Assembly: GCA_001898145.1 (NCBI GenBank)
Contig: MKSR01000040.1
Coordinates: 558,001 to 622,000, forward strand
DNA from: Dyadobacter sp. 50-39
GTDB taxonomy: Bacteria; Bacteroidota; Bacteroidia; Cytophagales; Spirosomataceae
Length of the DNA stretch: 64,000 nucleotides
Direction: 5' to 3'
A program made the position numbers and the translations under genes. Shown in pieces: positions 9,036 through 17,357 of the stretch. The stretch's first letter is position 1, and the number at the start of each line of letters is the position of its first letter. Below the pieces are notes generated by a model. That model had not been told where the DNA came from. It was given only the letters and a program-made list of their open reading frames with translations, and ran no database searches.

Positions 9036-10292
9036 TCAATCTGTATTTTTCACGGTAATTTTCCTGTCGTCGATCCGGAACTGGATGCCGCCCGTCATTT
9101 CGAGCATTTTCAACACTTCCGAAACATTGTTTTTGCGAGAGATGGTCCCGGCAAATGACTTTCGCTCCACATTGCCCTCATATCTCACATCCAGGTCGTA
9201 CCAGCGCGAAATCTGCCGCATGATCTCCCGGATATTGCCATTGAACTCGAACCGTCCCTCCTTCCAGGCCACCACACTTTCGGTATCCACCGTTTTGACA
9301 GCTATTTCCCGCGCTGCTTCGCCCGTTACTACCCGTGCCTGCTGGCCGGGTGTGAGCACTGTGGTCACCTCATCCTTCTTAACCCGCACCGAGCCTTCCA
9401 GCAGAGTGGTTTGCATCGTAGGCTCATCACCATACGAACTGATATTGAAATGGGTCCCCAGCACGGTGATTTCCATATCCTTGCCTTTCACCTGCTTGTC
9501 CGTCACACGTACAAGGAATGGCCGGCTCTTGTCATGCTCTATTTCAAAATACACTTCTCCGGTCATCTCCACATCCCGCCGATCACCTGTAAAAGCGGTG
9601 GGGTATTTCAGGCTCGACCCGGCATTGAGCCAGGCGCGTGAGCCATCCGGCAGCACGATTTTATACTGCCCTCCCAGCGGCGTACGAAGCTCATTATAGG
9701 CCACAGCAGCGCTATTCAACGCATTTTTACCATAAATCACCTCCCCTTTGGACTTATCGATCGTCGTACCCGGCTGCACCGAAAGATTCCCCTCGGTGAT
9801 CGTGTTCAGGTCGTAGGTCCGGCCGTCCGCGAGGGTAATGCTGGCCTTGTTGCCCCCGGCAGGCACGTCGCCCCCGTACACACTATGCATCACCGCCACC
9901 CTTGGCGCAGGCTTTGCCCGGTTGAACCACCGGTAGCTGCCATACACCAGGAACAGTACCACCGAGGCCGCAGCGAGCTTGAATAGCCAAAGCGGGCGGC
10001 TGCGCGTCTCGTCGCGCTCGCCGGCAGCAGGCTCTTCCGAACCGGTCATGACCGCCGGTCCCGCCCCACGTGCGCCGGTGGCCGAAAATATAGAGCTCAG
10101 AATATCCTCCGCCGTTTCGTCGGACAAGGTATGCTTCGTGCTGTCATTCCGGATAAACTGGTCGATCAGGCCATTGATCTGCTCCCGGTTGTCATCGGAA
10201 AGCAGCATGGCCATCAGTTCTTCCCGCTCGTCGTCGGTGATCGTTTTCTCACAATACCGGAAAAACAAGTCGTCCAGTCGTCGGTTTTGCAT
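9036..10292 (-). CDS. FecR-family anti-sigma factor
   Basis: Inner-membrane anti-sigma/sigma regulator (418 aa). Residues 1-75 form the cytoplasmic sigma-binding head (FFRYCEKTITDDEREEL), a membrane helix lies at about 105-122 (LFKLAAASVVLFLVYGSY), and the periplasmic FecR domain (LPDGSRAWLNAGSSLKYP) is followed by the C-terminal STN-like domain that ends in ITVKN. It receives the signal from the STN domain of the downstream SusC and controls the sigma factor encoded 97 bp upstream. Confidence 0.93.
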   Translation of the reverse strand: MQNRRLDDLFFRYCEKTITDDEREELMAMLLSDDNREQINGLIDQFIRNDSTKHTLSDETAEDILSSIFSATGARGAGPAVMTGSEEPAAGERDETRSRPLWLFKLAAASVVLFLVYGSYRWFNRAKPAPRVAVMHSVYGGDVPAGGNKASITLADGRTYDLNTITEGNLSVQPGTTIDKSKGEVIYGKNALNSAAVAYNELRTPLGGQYKIVLPDGSRAWLNAGSSLKYPTAFTGDRRDVEMTGEVYFEIEHDKSRPFLVRVTDKQVKGKDMEITVLGTHFNISSYGDEPTMQTTLLEGSVRVKKDEVTTVLTPGQQARVVTGEAAREIAVKTVDTESVVAWKEGRFEFNGNIREIMRQISRWYDLDVRYEGNVERKSFAGTISRKNNVSEVLKMLEMTGGIQFRIDDRKITVKNTD

Positions 10293-10389
10293 AAATAGTC
10301 AGGATTACGGGCGGCTTATACCGACCTTCACCATAAAGACTTCTGCCGGAAGACTTAGGGGGACAATGCGATAAAAAAAAGTTAAAAAA

Positions 10390-10983
10390 TTAATTTACCA
10401 GGAAAAACAGCAGCCAGGAGATCGGGATTTCGAGCCTGAGTTTGCTGTAAGCACGGATGTGCCGCAATGCGCGGGCGAGGTGAGTTTTCACGGTTTCGGA
10501 CGAGATACGCAGGGTTCTAGCGATTTCTTCCCGCTTCAACTCCTGTTCCTTGCTCATCAGATAGACCTGTTTTTGCTGCGCGGGCAAGAGCTCTACCGCC
10601 TGATGCACAATTTCTTCGATTTCGAGGTCGAGAATACGGTTGTAGGTGGTGTTTTCGGCAACGGGCAGTTCGAGTTGAAGGTCGTCGACCAGCTGCTGTT
10701 GCCGGGCCATCCTTTTGAGGGTAGAAAACACATGATTGCGCGTCATGATGAAGAGGTAGTCCTCGAAACAGGCTATTTCAACCAGTGTCTGCCGTTTCAC
10801 CCACAATTTCAAAAAAACGTCCTGAACAACTTCCTCGGCCAGAAAACCGGAATGCGTAAGCCGGAGTGCGGCGGAATAGACCTTGTCGCGGTACCAGTGA
10901 AACAGGGTGGCAAACGCCTTTTCGCTGCCTGCCGCAATATCAGTCAGCAACTCCGTTTCATTATGTAACGCGTCTATCTTCAA
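10390..10983 (-). CDS. ECF sigma-70 factor paired with FecR
   Basis: Extracytoplasmic-function sigma factor of about 197 aa. Region 2 is visible (AFATLFHWYRDKVYSAAL..EEVVQDVFLKLW) and region 4 (LPAQQKQVYLMSKEQELKREEIARTLRISSETVKTHLARAL). There is no ATG in a fitting position: I chose the TTG at 10983, because a perfect TACATTTG promoter element at 11006-11013 would put the transcript start downstream of the other candidate TTG at 11031. It should transcribe the following fecR-susC-susD locus. The extreme C-terminus is hydrophobic (ISWLLFFLV), which is seen in some Bacteroidota ECF factors. Confidence 0.9.
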   Translation of the reverse strand: MKIDALHNETELLTDIAAGSEKAFATLFHWYRDKVYSAALRLTHSGFLAEEVVQDVFLKLWVKRQTLVEIACFEDYLFIMTRNHVFSTLKRMARQQQLVDDLQLELPVAENTTYNRILDLEIEEIVHQAVELLPAQQKQVYLMSKEQELKREEIARTLRISSETVKTHLARALRHIRAYSKLRLEIPISWLLFFLVN

Positions 10984-11005
10984 TGGAATACATGGCAGGT
11001 TTGCA

Positions 11006-11013
11006 CAAATGTA
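11006..11013 (-). promoter_or_regulatory. -7 element of the sigma factor promoter
   Basis: TACATTTG on the minus strand matches the Bacteroidota TAnnTTTG element exactly. A TTG lies 15 bases upstream, shorter than the usual 17-23. It sits 22 bases before the TTG start chosen for the ECF sigma gene. Confidence 0.4.
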
Positions 11014-11107
11014 AACATCAAAGCGGATCAAATAGGAAAATATGGTTATTAAATGTTTTTAAAAAGGGAAGGATGGAGGAAAGGCTCTCCCTTCCCTCCC
11101 TTCCCTC

Positions 11108-12934
11108 CTATTTCAAAAGCTTCTTCATCTTCTGAAAGATCTCCGTATTCTCATACACGCCGCGGAAATCGAGTGAGTGCGGGCCGTAGGCGAAAACGGG
11201 TACCATAATACCGGTGTGGTCGCCGGTACTGAACTGGCCGTCTACGTAGCCGGTTTTCAGGTTGCCGTCCAGCAGCGTGAGGCCGCCGGTTTCGTGGTCG
11301 GCGGTGACGATGACGAGCGTTTCACCGTTGGAATCGGCGAAGCGGAGGGCTTCCCCTACCAGCTTGTCGAAATCGAGCATTTCAGTCACCACGTAGGGTA
11401 CAATATTCGCATGGCCGCCGTAATCCACCTGCGCCCCCTCGGCCATCATGAAAAAGCCTTTCGGATTGGCTTGCAGCGATTGCAATGCTTTATGAAATGA
11501 ATCTTTCAGGAAATCGCCGCGGCCTTTCTGCATCGATACCACGTGTTTATCGTCCAGCAACACGAATGGCGCTTTCATACCGGCGAGGTCGTTCCAGTTG
11601 TCGGACACCTGGAAACCGCGTGCTTTCAGCGAGTCGGCCGTATGGGTTTTGGCAAAATGGCCGTAACCGCCGCCGATCAGCACATCCACAGGTTCTTTCA
11701 GATAATCCGTCGCGATTTCTTCCATCTGGCTCCGCTCGGGGCGGTGCGCGTAAAAGCAGGCCGGGGTCGCGTCGGTAATGTCGCCTGCCGAAATCAATGC
11801 CGCCTTGCGGCCGGTCGCCTTTACCTGACGGATAATGGACGGCACCGGTACCAGGTTCGAATCTACGCCTATGGCCCGGTTGCGGGTCTTGTGTCCGGTA
11901 GCAAATGCCGTGGCACCAGCCGCCGAGTCGGTGATATAGTTATCCGAGGAAGCCGTCTTGGAAAAGCCGATATTCAGGAATTTCCCCAGATTCAGCTCGC
12001 CGCGGTTGGCGGTAAGGCCGGAGTAAATTTGCGCCAGACCCATTCCGTCGCCAATGAGCAGGATAATGTTCTTCACCTTGCCGAGCGCATCATTGTTTTT
12101 GTAAGTGGGTTGATAGGGTTTATAAAACCCGTTGGATTGGTACTCGGCGTTCTTACGACCACGGAGGAAAGTTCCCAGCTCGGCCACGTGATCGGTATTA
12201 ATGTAGTCGACGCCGAGGTTCATAAGCACTTTCCAGGCATTGATATTGTCGGGGCTCGCCCAGAAACGGAATGGCTTGCCCATCACATGGGCACTGGAAA
12301 TCGCATCCACAAGTGCCTTACGGTCCTGTTCGACGGGAATCCCCTTGCCATTCCATTGCGAGTACCTATGAAAATCCTGGCTGATCATCCCCAGGCGCGC
12401 GGCCTGTGCGGCGGTGTAGGCAACGCCTGGGCGGCCATCGAAATAGAGGTAGCCGGGATACTCGTCAAATTCAGCCGGCGGAGGCGTATTACCGCTCAGC
12501 ACCACCTTCACGGAGCCCTTCGGGGCCAGCAACGCTTCGTGCGGCGCTAATGCTTTGACCAGCGCAGGCAACGTCGTCTTGTAAGTGGTTTTCAAGTCGA
12601 CGAGCAGGGTCATAACCCGGCTTTTATCCTTATAAATGCTTCCCTGATTTTGATCGACCTGTTTAAGAATCTGTTGCAAATACAGCTTCTCGAACGTGCG
12701 GTCGGCGCTGATGTCGTGGGCATCGTGGGCGACGAAAAGCGTATCGTTGCGGAAATGCACATCGGCCTCTACCGAACCGAACTGCTGCTGATAGGCTAAT
12801 GTAAATGGCGCCGCCTGCATGTAGTCGTTATGCGAATGCGCCCGCGACAAGGGATTGTCGGCGCTTTGCTGGGCGGAAACGGCCCATGGCAAAAGGGCAA
12901 AGAGGGGAATGGAGAGTCGGGAAAAAGCTTTCAT
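11108..12934 (-). CDS. Secreted phosphodiesterase-alkaline phosphatase fusion
   Basis: Two-domain secreted phosphatase (608 aa). A signal peptide covers residues 1-21. Residues 28-255 look like a PI-PLC/glycerophosphodiesterase TIM barrel: HSHNDY (H33, H35, N36, D37), VEADVH (E56, D58) and HD (H70, D71). Residues 285-608 are an alkaline phosphatase: metal ligand D296 in GDGMG, nucleophile S337 in DSAAGAT, E499, TADHETGG (D546, H547) and H573. Together they could cut a phosphodiester and then release phosphate from the product. The start is the ATG at 12934, right before the signal peptide; the in-frame extension to 13216 would overlap the divergent gene and lacks signal features. Phosphate starvation control is likely but no clear Pho box is seen. 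Confidence 0.9.
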   Translation of the reverse strand: MKAFSRLSIPLFALLPWAVSAQQSADNPLSRAHSHNDYMQAAPFTLAYQQQFGSVEADVHFRNDTLFVAHDAHDISADRTFEKLYLQQILKQVDQNQGSIYKDKSRVMTLLVDLKTTYKTTLPALVKALAPHEALLAPKGSVKVVLSGNTPPPAEFDEYPGYLYFDGRPGVAYTAAQAARLGMISQDFHRYSQWNGKGIPVEQDRKALVDAISSAHVMGKPFRFWASPDNINAWKVLMNLGVDYINTDHVAELGTFLRGRKNAEYQSNGFYKPYQPTYKNNDALGKVKNIILLIGDGMGLAQIYSGLTANRGELNLGKFLNIGFSKTASSDNYITDSAAGATAFATGHKTRNRAIGVDSNLVPVPSIIRQVKATGRKAALISAGDITDATPACFYAHRPERSQMEEIATDYLKEPVDVLIGGGYGHFAKTHTADSLKARGFQVSDNWNDLAGMKAPFVLLDDKHVVSMQKGRGDFLKDSFHKALQSLQANPKGFFMMAEGAQVDYGGHANIVPYVVTEMLDFDKLVGEALRFADSNGETLVIVTADHETGGLTLLDGNLKTGYVDGQFSTGDHTGIMVPVFAYGPHSLDFRGVYENTEIFQKMKKLLK

Positions 12935-13087
12935 GAAAAAGTTATCCGGCGGTTTGAACGTTTGGTTGGGCCGAAACTGGGCGCAAATATCTGTCGAAAT
13001 GGCATTCACCGGGCCGGAAATGCGCTCTCCGAAGGAAAAATAATGTATTCTTAACAATTTGGAATTACCCTGACCACACTGTGCCCG

Positions 13088-13095
13088 TAGTTTTG
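13088..13095 (+). promoter_or_regulatory. -7 promoter element
   Basis: TAGTTTTG matches TAnnTTTG exactly, 20 bases before the ATG of the EEP-family gene. No well-spaced TTG -33 element is present, so confidence is modest. Confidence 0.35.
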
Positions 13096-13115
13096 GGCAT
13101 ACCAACCGGCGCATT

Positions 13116-14093
13116 ATGTGGGCATATTCAGTTCCTGACAAAAACAGGTTTTTCAAATCGATTTCCTGGCTTTTGATCCTTTTGTTCCTCTCGGAAGCCA
13201 CGCCCGCCACCCGCATTCAAGCCGGACAACAACCGATTGACCAGTCGGCCCCCGATGCAGCACATGCGGGGAGTTTCTCGGTGATCACCTACAACATCGC
13301 CGGGCTGCCCCAACTCATTTGCAGTGCCATCACCCCTAGGAAGGAGAGTATTTCCGCCATCGGCCGCCTGCTCAACCGCTTCGATATTGCGCATGTGCAG
13401 GAGGATTTTAATTACAACCAATACCTCTACCAAACCGGTAATGCCCATCCCTACCGCACGCCTACCAAAGGCGCCGTCATGACCGGCGACGGGCTTAATA
13501 CGCTTTCCCGGTTCCCGATCCGGCAATTACGCCGCATTGCATGGACGGACTGCACGGGCGCCGACTGCTTCACGCCCAAAGGTTTCACCTATACACGCAT
13601 CGAAATCACCCCGGATCATTTTATCGACTTTTACAATGTACACGCCAATGCGTACAACCACCCGCGTGCGGCGCTCGCGCGACGCCGTAATATGGAGCAG
13701 CTGTCGGCTTACATCCGGCTGCATTCCACGGGTAAAGCGGTGGTGGTGATGGGCGACCTCAACGGCCGTTACAGCTTCGGGCAGGACAATGTCGATTGGC
13801 TGGTGAAGGAAAATCGCCTCGCCGACCCGTGGGTAAGCATGCATTGCAGAAATCAGCTACCCCGTCGCAGCGAGGCCATTCCTTCCGGCGACATTCTCAG
13901 CCTCACCGACACCTGTGAAACGATCGATAAAATCCTTTTCCGCAGCGGCCCGTTCCTTCGCCTCAAACCGGCCGCCTATGCCATGGAAAAGGCACTCTTC
14001 ACCAACGACAGAGGGGTCCCGTTATCGGACCACCACCCTGTTTCGGCCCGGTTTGAATGGGAAATAGGGAATGATGCAATTGCCTATGAGTGA
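13116..14093 (+). CDS. Secreted endonuclease/exonuclease/phosphatase-family phosphodiesterase
   Basis: Mg-dependent phosphodiesterase of the EEP fold (325 aa), the fold of DNase I, sphingomyelinases and inositol phosphatases. A signal anchor lies at about residues 15-35. Key residues are present: N60 in VITYNIAG, E96 in VQED, H176 and N178 in NVHANA, D214 and N216 in MGDLNG, and D305-H306 in LSDHH. The layout resembles secreted sphingomyelinase-like members more than nucleases, but the substrate is open. It diverges from the phosphatase fusion across a 181-bp intergenic region, suggesting a shared role in scavenging phosphate from phosphodiesters. Its 3' end overlaps the convergent AraC gene by 10 bp. 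Confidence 0.85.
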   Translation: MWAYSVPDKNRFFKSISWLLILLFLSEATPATRIQAGQQPIDQSAPDAAHAGSFSVITYNIAGLPQLICSAITPRKESISAIGRLLNRFDIAHVQEDFNYNQYLYQTGNAHPYRTPTKGAVMTGDGLNTLSRFPIRQLRRIAWTDCTGADCFTPKGFTYTRIEITPDHFIDFYNVHANAYNHPRAALARRRNMEQLSAYIRLHSTGKAVVVMGDLNGRYSFGQDNVDWLVKENRLADPWVSMHCRNQLPRRSEAIPSGDILSLTDTCETIDKILFRSGPFLRLKPAAYAMEKALFTNDRGVPLSDHHPVSARFEWEIGNDAIAYE

Positions 14094-14893
14094 ATCAATA
14101 CCGGAAAATTCTCTACCGTTTCCTGCATACTCCTGCGGAACTGAAAAGGGGTGAGCCCGGTGAATTCCTTGAAATTGCGGATGAAGTGCGACTGATCGGC
14201 ATACTCCTGCTCGAAGGCGATGTCGGAAAGCTTGTCGTACGACCGGGCGCGGAGTTGGTTAAGGGACGCCTGGAAACGGCAAATGCGCCCAAAGAGCACC
14301 GGCGACAGTCCTATTCCCTCCTGAAAGCGCCTTTCCAGGGTTCGCTCCGAAATCTGTAACTCCTGCCGCAGGTCCTTCATGGAAACATTGCCCTGTGACT
14401 GAATGATCCGCTTCAATGCATGGCGGGTGGCGGCTTGCAGGGAATGGTCGTGGCGGCATATCTGCTCCCAGATGCATTCCGACAGGATACCGGCCTTCGC
14501 CTCCACGTCCGGCGTGTTTTCAAGCCGCTCCATCAGCCGTTCGCCATTCAGCAAGAGGTCCAGATCCAGGCAGTCGTCGGTGAGCGCGCTGGAATCTATA
14601 CCGAAGACCGATTTCAATGCATGAGGGTAAAAATAAACGCCGATCGTGCTGAATGTGGCTGGCGAAACGATGCGGGTATGCGCCGTCGATTGCCCGTAAA
14701 GGAATACGGAAGCCAGCTTCTTTCCTTCCTGAAATGACGCCCCGCCCGACTGCTGGAAGATAATGCCCGGCGAACCGTCGGCGATGGTCACGAAATGGAC
14801 CTGCTCATCCGGCGCTCCGTTGCTTTCGAGCGCCCAGTAGTATCGCACATAATCCTGCAAATGCGGTGGCGGCTGGATCTGGTGGTATTTCAT
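14084..14893 (-). CDS. AraC-family transcriptional regulator
   Basis: One-component activator of 269 aa. The N-terminal ligand domain (PPPHLQDYVRYYWALES) is of the type found in many Bacteroidota AraC proteins, and the C-terminal double helix-turn-helix runs from about residue 160 (NVSMKDLRQELQISERTLERRF) to GLTPFQFRR. I chose the ATG at 14893; the upstream TTG at 14914 lies only 13 bp after the preceding gene. It follows the NmrA-like reductase gene on the same strand and probably regulates that operon. Confidence 0.9.
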   Translation of the reverse strand: MKYHQIQPPPHLQDYVRYYWALESNGAPDEQVHFVTIADGSPGIIFQQSGGASFQEGKKLASVFLYGQSTAHTRIVSPATFSTIGVYFYPHALKSVFGIDSSALTDDCLDLDLLLNGERLMERLENTPDVEAKAGILSECIWEQICRHDHSLQAATRHALKRIIQSQGNVSMKDLRQELQISERTLERRFQEGIGLSPVLFGRICRFQASLNQLRARSYDKLSDIAFEQEYADQSHFIRNFKEFTGLTPFQFRRSMQETVENFPVLIHS

Positions 14894-14926
14894 AGCTGTT
14901 GCGTGATAAGGCAATTTAGGAGTTTT

Positions 14927-15784
14927 TCAAAACAATCCCCGCAGATATTCCTGAACGCCAAGTGGTTTCCGCCCCAGAAAACCTTCCAGCGAAGGGTGTG
15001 TCTTTTCAAATTCGCCCCCGCGGATACCGTCTGCCATACTGGCGTAAAAATCGGCTTCTTCCTCCCCCAGCCCGAAACCGAGCAGGCCTTTGCGGTAATC
15101 GTCAGCCGGGATATCGATATGTGCGGCCTCCTGGTAGCCGGCTACATCCTTCAACATCAGGGCAATATCGCCAAAGCCATGCGCCTCGGCCCCGGTGATC
15201 TCAAAAGCGGCATTTCCGAATGCAGGCCCCGTGAGGACATTGGACAATGCCTCGGCAATGTCCTTACGCGACGCAAAGCTCACACGTCCGCTGCCCGACG
15301 GGTAGAAAATCCTGCCATCGCCCATTGCCTCGCCGATAAACAGCGGGATTGTTTCGTGGTACATGCTGTTTCGGAAAAAGACATAGCGCATGCCGCTCTG
15401 GCGGATCAGCTCTTCGGTGTTCCGGCAAACATGCGCCGCCTGGAAATGCGCCGACTCATGGGGAAAAAGGGTACTCGTGTAAACGATCTCCTGCACCCCG
15501 CATTGCACCGCCGCATGCACGACGCGCGTCTCCTGCGCCATCGCCCGTACCCCCGTGGCCGACGCGGAAACCTGCAATAACCGGTGCACACCTTCAAGCG
15601 CCTTTTCCAGCGACTCCCGATCGTCGTAGTCTGCTGTACGGATTTTGACGCCCGAGCCTGCGAATTCACTCAGCTTGCCAGCATCCCGCACAATGGCGAC
15701 GATATCGGCCGGTGATGTCTTTTTCATCAAAAATGAAAGGGTGGCTTTTCCAAGGTTTCCGTTTGCTCCTGTAATGGCTATCAT
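14927..15784 (-). CDS. NmrA-like NAD(P)-binding reductase
   Basis: Atypical short-chain dehydrogenase (285 aa) of the NmrA/quinone oxidoreductase QOR2-like group. The dinucleotide-binding motif TGANGNLG is at residues 5-12, and the conserved VDR-equivalent region reads IVRDAGK at about 36. No catalytic YxxxK is evident, as usual for the NmrA group, which reduces quinones or senses NADP redox state. It is first in a two-gene operon with the AraC regulator and has its own promoter-like element at 15809-15816. Confidence 0.85.
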   Translation of the reverse strand: MIAITGANGNLGKATLSFLMKKTSPADIVAIVRDAGKLSEFAGSGVKIRTADYDDRESLEKALEGVHRLLQVSASATGVRAMAQETRVVHAAVQCGVQEIVYTSTLFPHESAHFQAAHVCRNTEELIRQSGMRYVFFRNSMYHETIPLFIGEAMGDGRIFYPSGSGRVSFASRKDIAEALSNVLTGPAFGNAAFEITGAEAHGFGDIALMLKDVAGYQEAAHIDIPADDYRKGLLGFGLGEEEADFYASMADGIRGGEFEKTHPSLEGFLGRKPLGVQEYLRGLF

Positions 15785-15808
15785 TGTTTTGTTTGTTTTG
15801 GTTTAAAG

Positions 15809-15816
15809 CAAAACTA
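15809..15816 (-). promoter_or_regulatory. -7 promoter element of the NmrA-araC operon
   Basis: The minus strand reads TAGTTTTG, an exact TAnnTTTG match, 25 bases before the ATG at 15784. A TTG lies 16 bases further upstream (15833-15835 on the plus strand as CAA), close to the expected -33 spacing. Confidence 0.5.
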
Positions 15817-15898
15817 GATTCCACCCGTCCCTCAAAATAGAACAAAACCGACATGCGCCATTTTTTGCCCCGGCAGCCGTGTTTATCCTAATCATCCT

Positions 15899-15906
15899 TA
15901 GATTTG
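15899..15906 (+). promoter_or_regulatory. -7 promoter element of the antiporter gene
   Basis: TAGATTTG matches TAnnTTTG exactly and is 60 bases before the chosen ATG at 15966. It argues against the in-frame start at 15879, which would lie upstream of the transcript start. Confidence 0.45.
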
Positions 15907-15965
15907 GAACGACAGGCCGGGACTCGCAGCAAAGCCCGGAAGCTTACTGCCCATTCAACCGCATT

Positions 15966-17207
15966 ATGGAAAATTACAGTATCGTTATTTTTATCATGGC
16001 CATCATGATCGGCCTCTCCGCCATGGCCGACAGCGTCAGGATCCCCTACCCGGTCCTGCTCATTACCGCCGGGATCGCCATCGGGTTTATACCTGCCTTG
16101 CCCGTGATCGAGCTCAACCCGGAAGTTGTGTTCCTGATTTTCCTCCCGCCTTTGCTCTACGATGCTGCATTTAACATTAATTTCCAGGATTTCAGGACCA
16201 ATCTGAGTACCATCAGCACGCTTGCCATTTCCCTGGTTTTCATCACGGCATCCGGCATCGCGGCAGTCGCATACTACCTTATCCCCGGTATGACCTGGCC
16301 GCTTGCATTCGTGCTCGGTTCCATATTGTCGGCTACCGACGCCGTAGCCGCCATGAGCATCACCAAAGGCCTGGGCCTTTCCTCTAAAACCAACACCATT
16401 CTCGAAGGGGAAAGCCTCGTCAACGACGCCTCTGCACTCGTCGCGTACCGGTTTTCGGTAGCTGCCGTGACCGGCTCTGCATTCATTTTCTGGCAAGCTT
16501 CCGCGGAATTTGCGGTGTTACTGCTGGGCGGCGCAATCGTCGGACTGGTGATCGGCCGCATTCTCGGAGCGATTATCATGCGGATCCACCACAATGTGCA
16601 GGCGACCATCGGCATGATGCTCCTGATGCCCTTCGTTGCCTACCGGGTTGCGGAAGAGCTCGAAGTATCCGGCGTGATCGCCGTGGTGATCCTGGGTCTC
16701 GGCATCGCCGATTTCAGCAAGAAAATCTTTCCCGACCGCCTCAAACAGCAATCTAAATCGATCTGGGAAATCATCATCTTCCTGCTCAACGGACTCATTT
16801 TCATCCTGATAGGCCTGCAATTTCCTTATGTGATCAAGAACATCAGTGCTGATCAGCTCCTGCCTTACATCGGTTATGCCTTGATTATCACCATTATCGC
16901 GCTGCTGCTCCGCATGGTGCGGGTCTTCTGGCAAAGGGCTAATCTTCAGAAAGGTTTCGAGCGCGGCCACAGCAGGATCAGCGAAAGCGCCCTCCTCGAC
17001 GTCAAAAACAGCTTGATCATCAGCTGGTCGGGCATGCGCGGTATCGTATCCCTCGCCATCGCCATCGGTCTGCCCACCCACCTGCACGACGGCACGCCCT
17101 TTCCCATGCGGGACGCCATCATATTCATTTCGGTAGCCGTCGTACTGTTTACGCTCATCGGGCAAGGCCTGACCCTGCCCTGGATTGTGAAAAGGCTGCG
17201 GGATTGA
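15966..17207 (+). CDS. CPA1-family Na+/H+ antiporter
   Basis: Inner-membrane cation/proton antiporter (413 aa) of the NhaP/CPA1 type with about 12 membrane segments. The ion-binding region is present: SATDAVAA and the family signature GESLVNDASALV, plus a late WSGMRGIVSLA block. It exports Na+ (or K+/Li+) in exchange for protons for pH and salt balance. The start is the ATG at 15966, where the first membrane helix begins (YSIVIFIMAIMIGL). It lacks the long cytoplasmic tail of some relatives. Monocistronic by spacing. Confidence 0.93.
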   Translation: MENYSIVIFIMAIMIGLSAMADSVRIPYPVLLITAGIAIGFIPALPVIELNPEVVFLIFLPPLLYDAAFNINFQDFRTNLSTISTLAISLVFITASGIAAVAYYLIPGMTWPLAFVLGSILSATDAVAAMSITKGLGLSSKTNTILEGESLVNDASALVAYRFSVAAVTGSAFIFWQASAEFAVLLLGGAIVGLVIGRILGAIIMRIHHNVQATIGMMLLMPFVAYRVAEELEVSGVIAVVILGLGIADFSKKIFPDRLKQQSKSIWEIIIFLLNGLIFILIGLQFPYVIKNISADQLLPYIGYALIITIIALLLRMVRVFWQRANLQKGFERGHSRISESALLDVKNSLIISWSGMRGIVSLAIAIGLPTHLHDGTPFPMRDAIIFISVAVVLFTLIGQGLTLPWIVKRLRD

Positions 17208-17357
17208 GCGTCAGTCCAGCTGAAAACTGATCGGCAGATTGACTTGTTGTATTCCCTAAAAAAACAATAGAATAACTTCCATCTATCGGCCGTTTTTAGT
17301 GTCCAGGTTTTGACTAAGCGGGTTAAATTGCCGCACCTAAATCCTTACAGTGATTCT

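Noticed and set aside
8660-9058. 132-codon plus-strand frame over the susC start and the fecR-susC gap
   Set aside because: Most of it is antisense to the SusC leader; no conserved feature.
11066-11109. Polypurine-polypyrimidine stretch with weak GGGAAGG/CCTTCCC pairing after the phosphatase fusion
   Set aside because: The stem is imperfect with a long loop, so it is not called as a terminator.
12935-13216. In-frame N-terminal extension of the phosphatase fusion
   Set aside because: It would overlap the divergent EEP gene and its promoter; a good signal peptide begins at the ATG at 12934.
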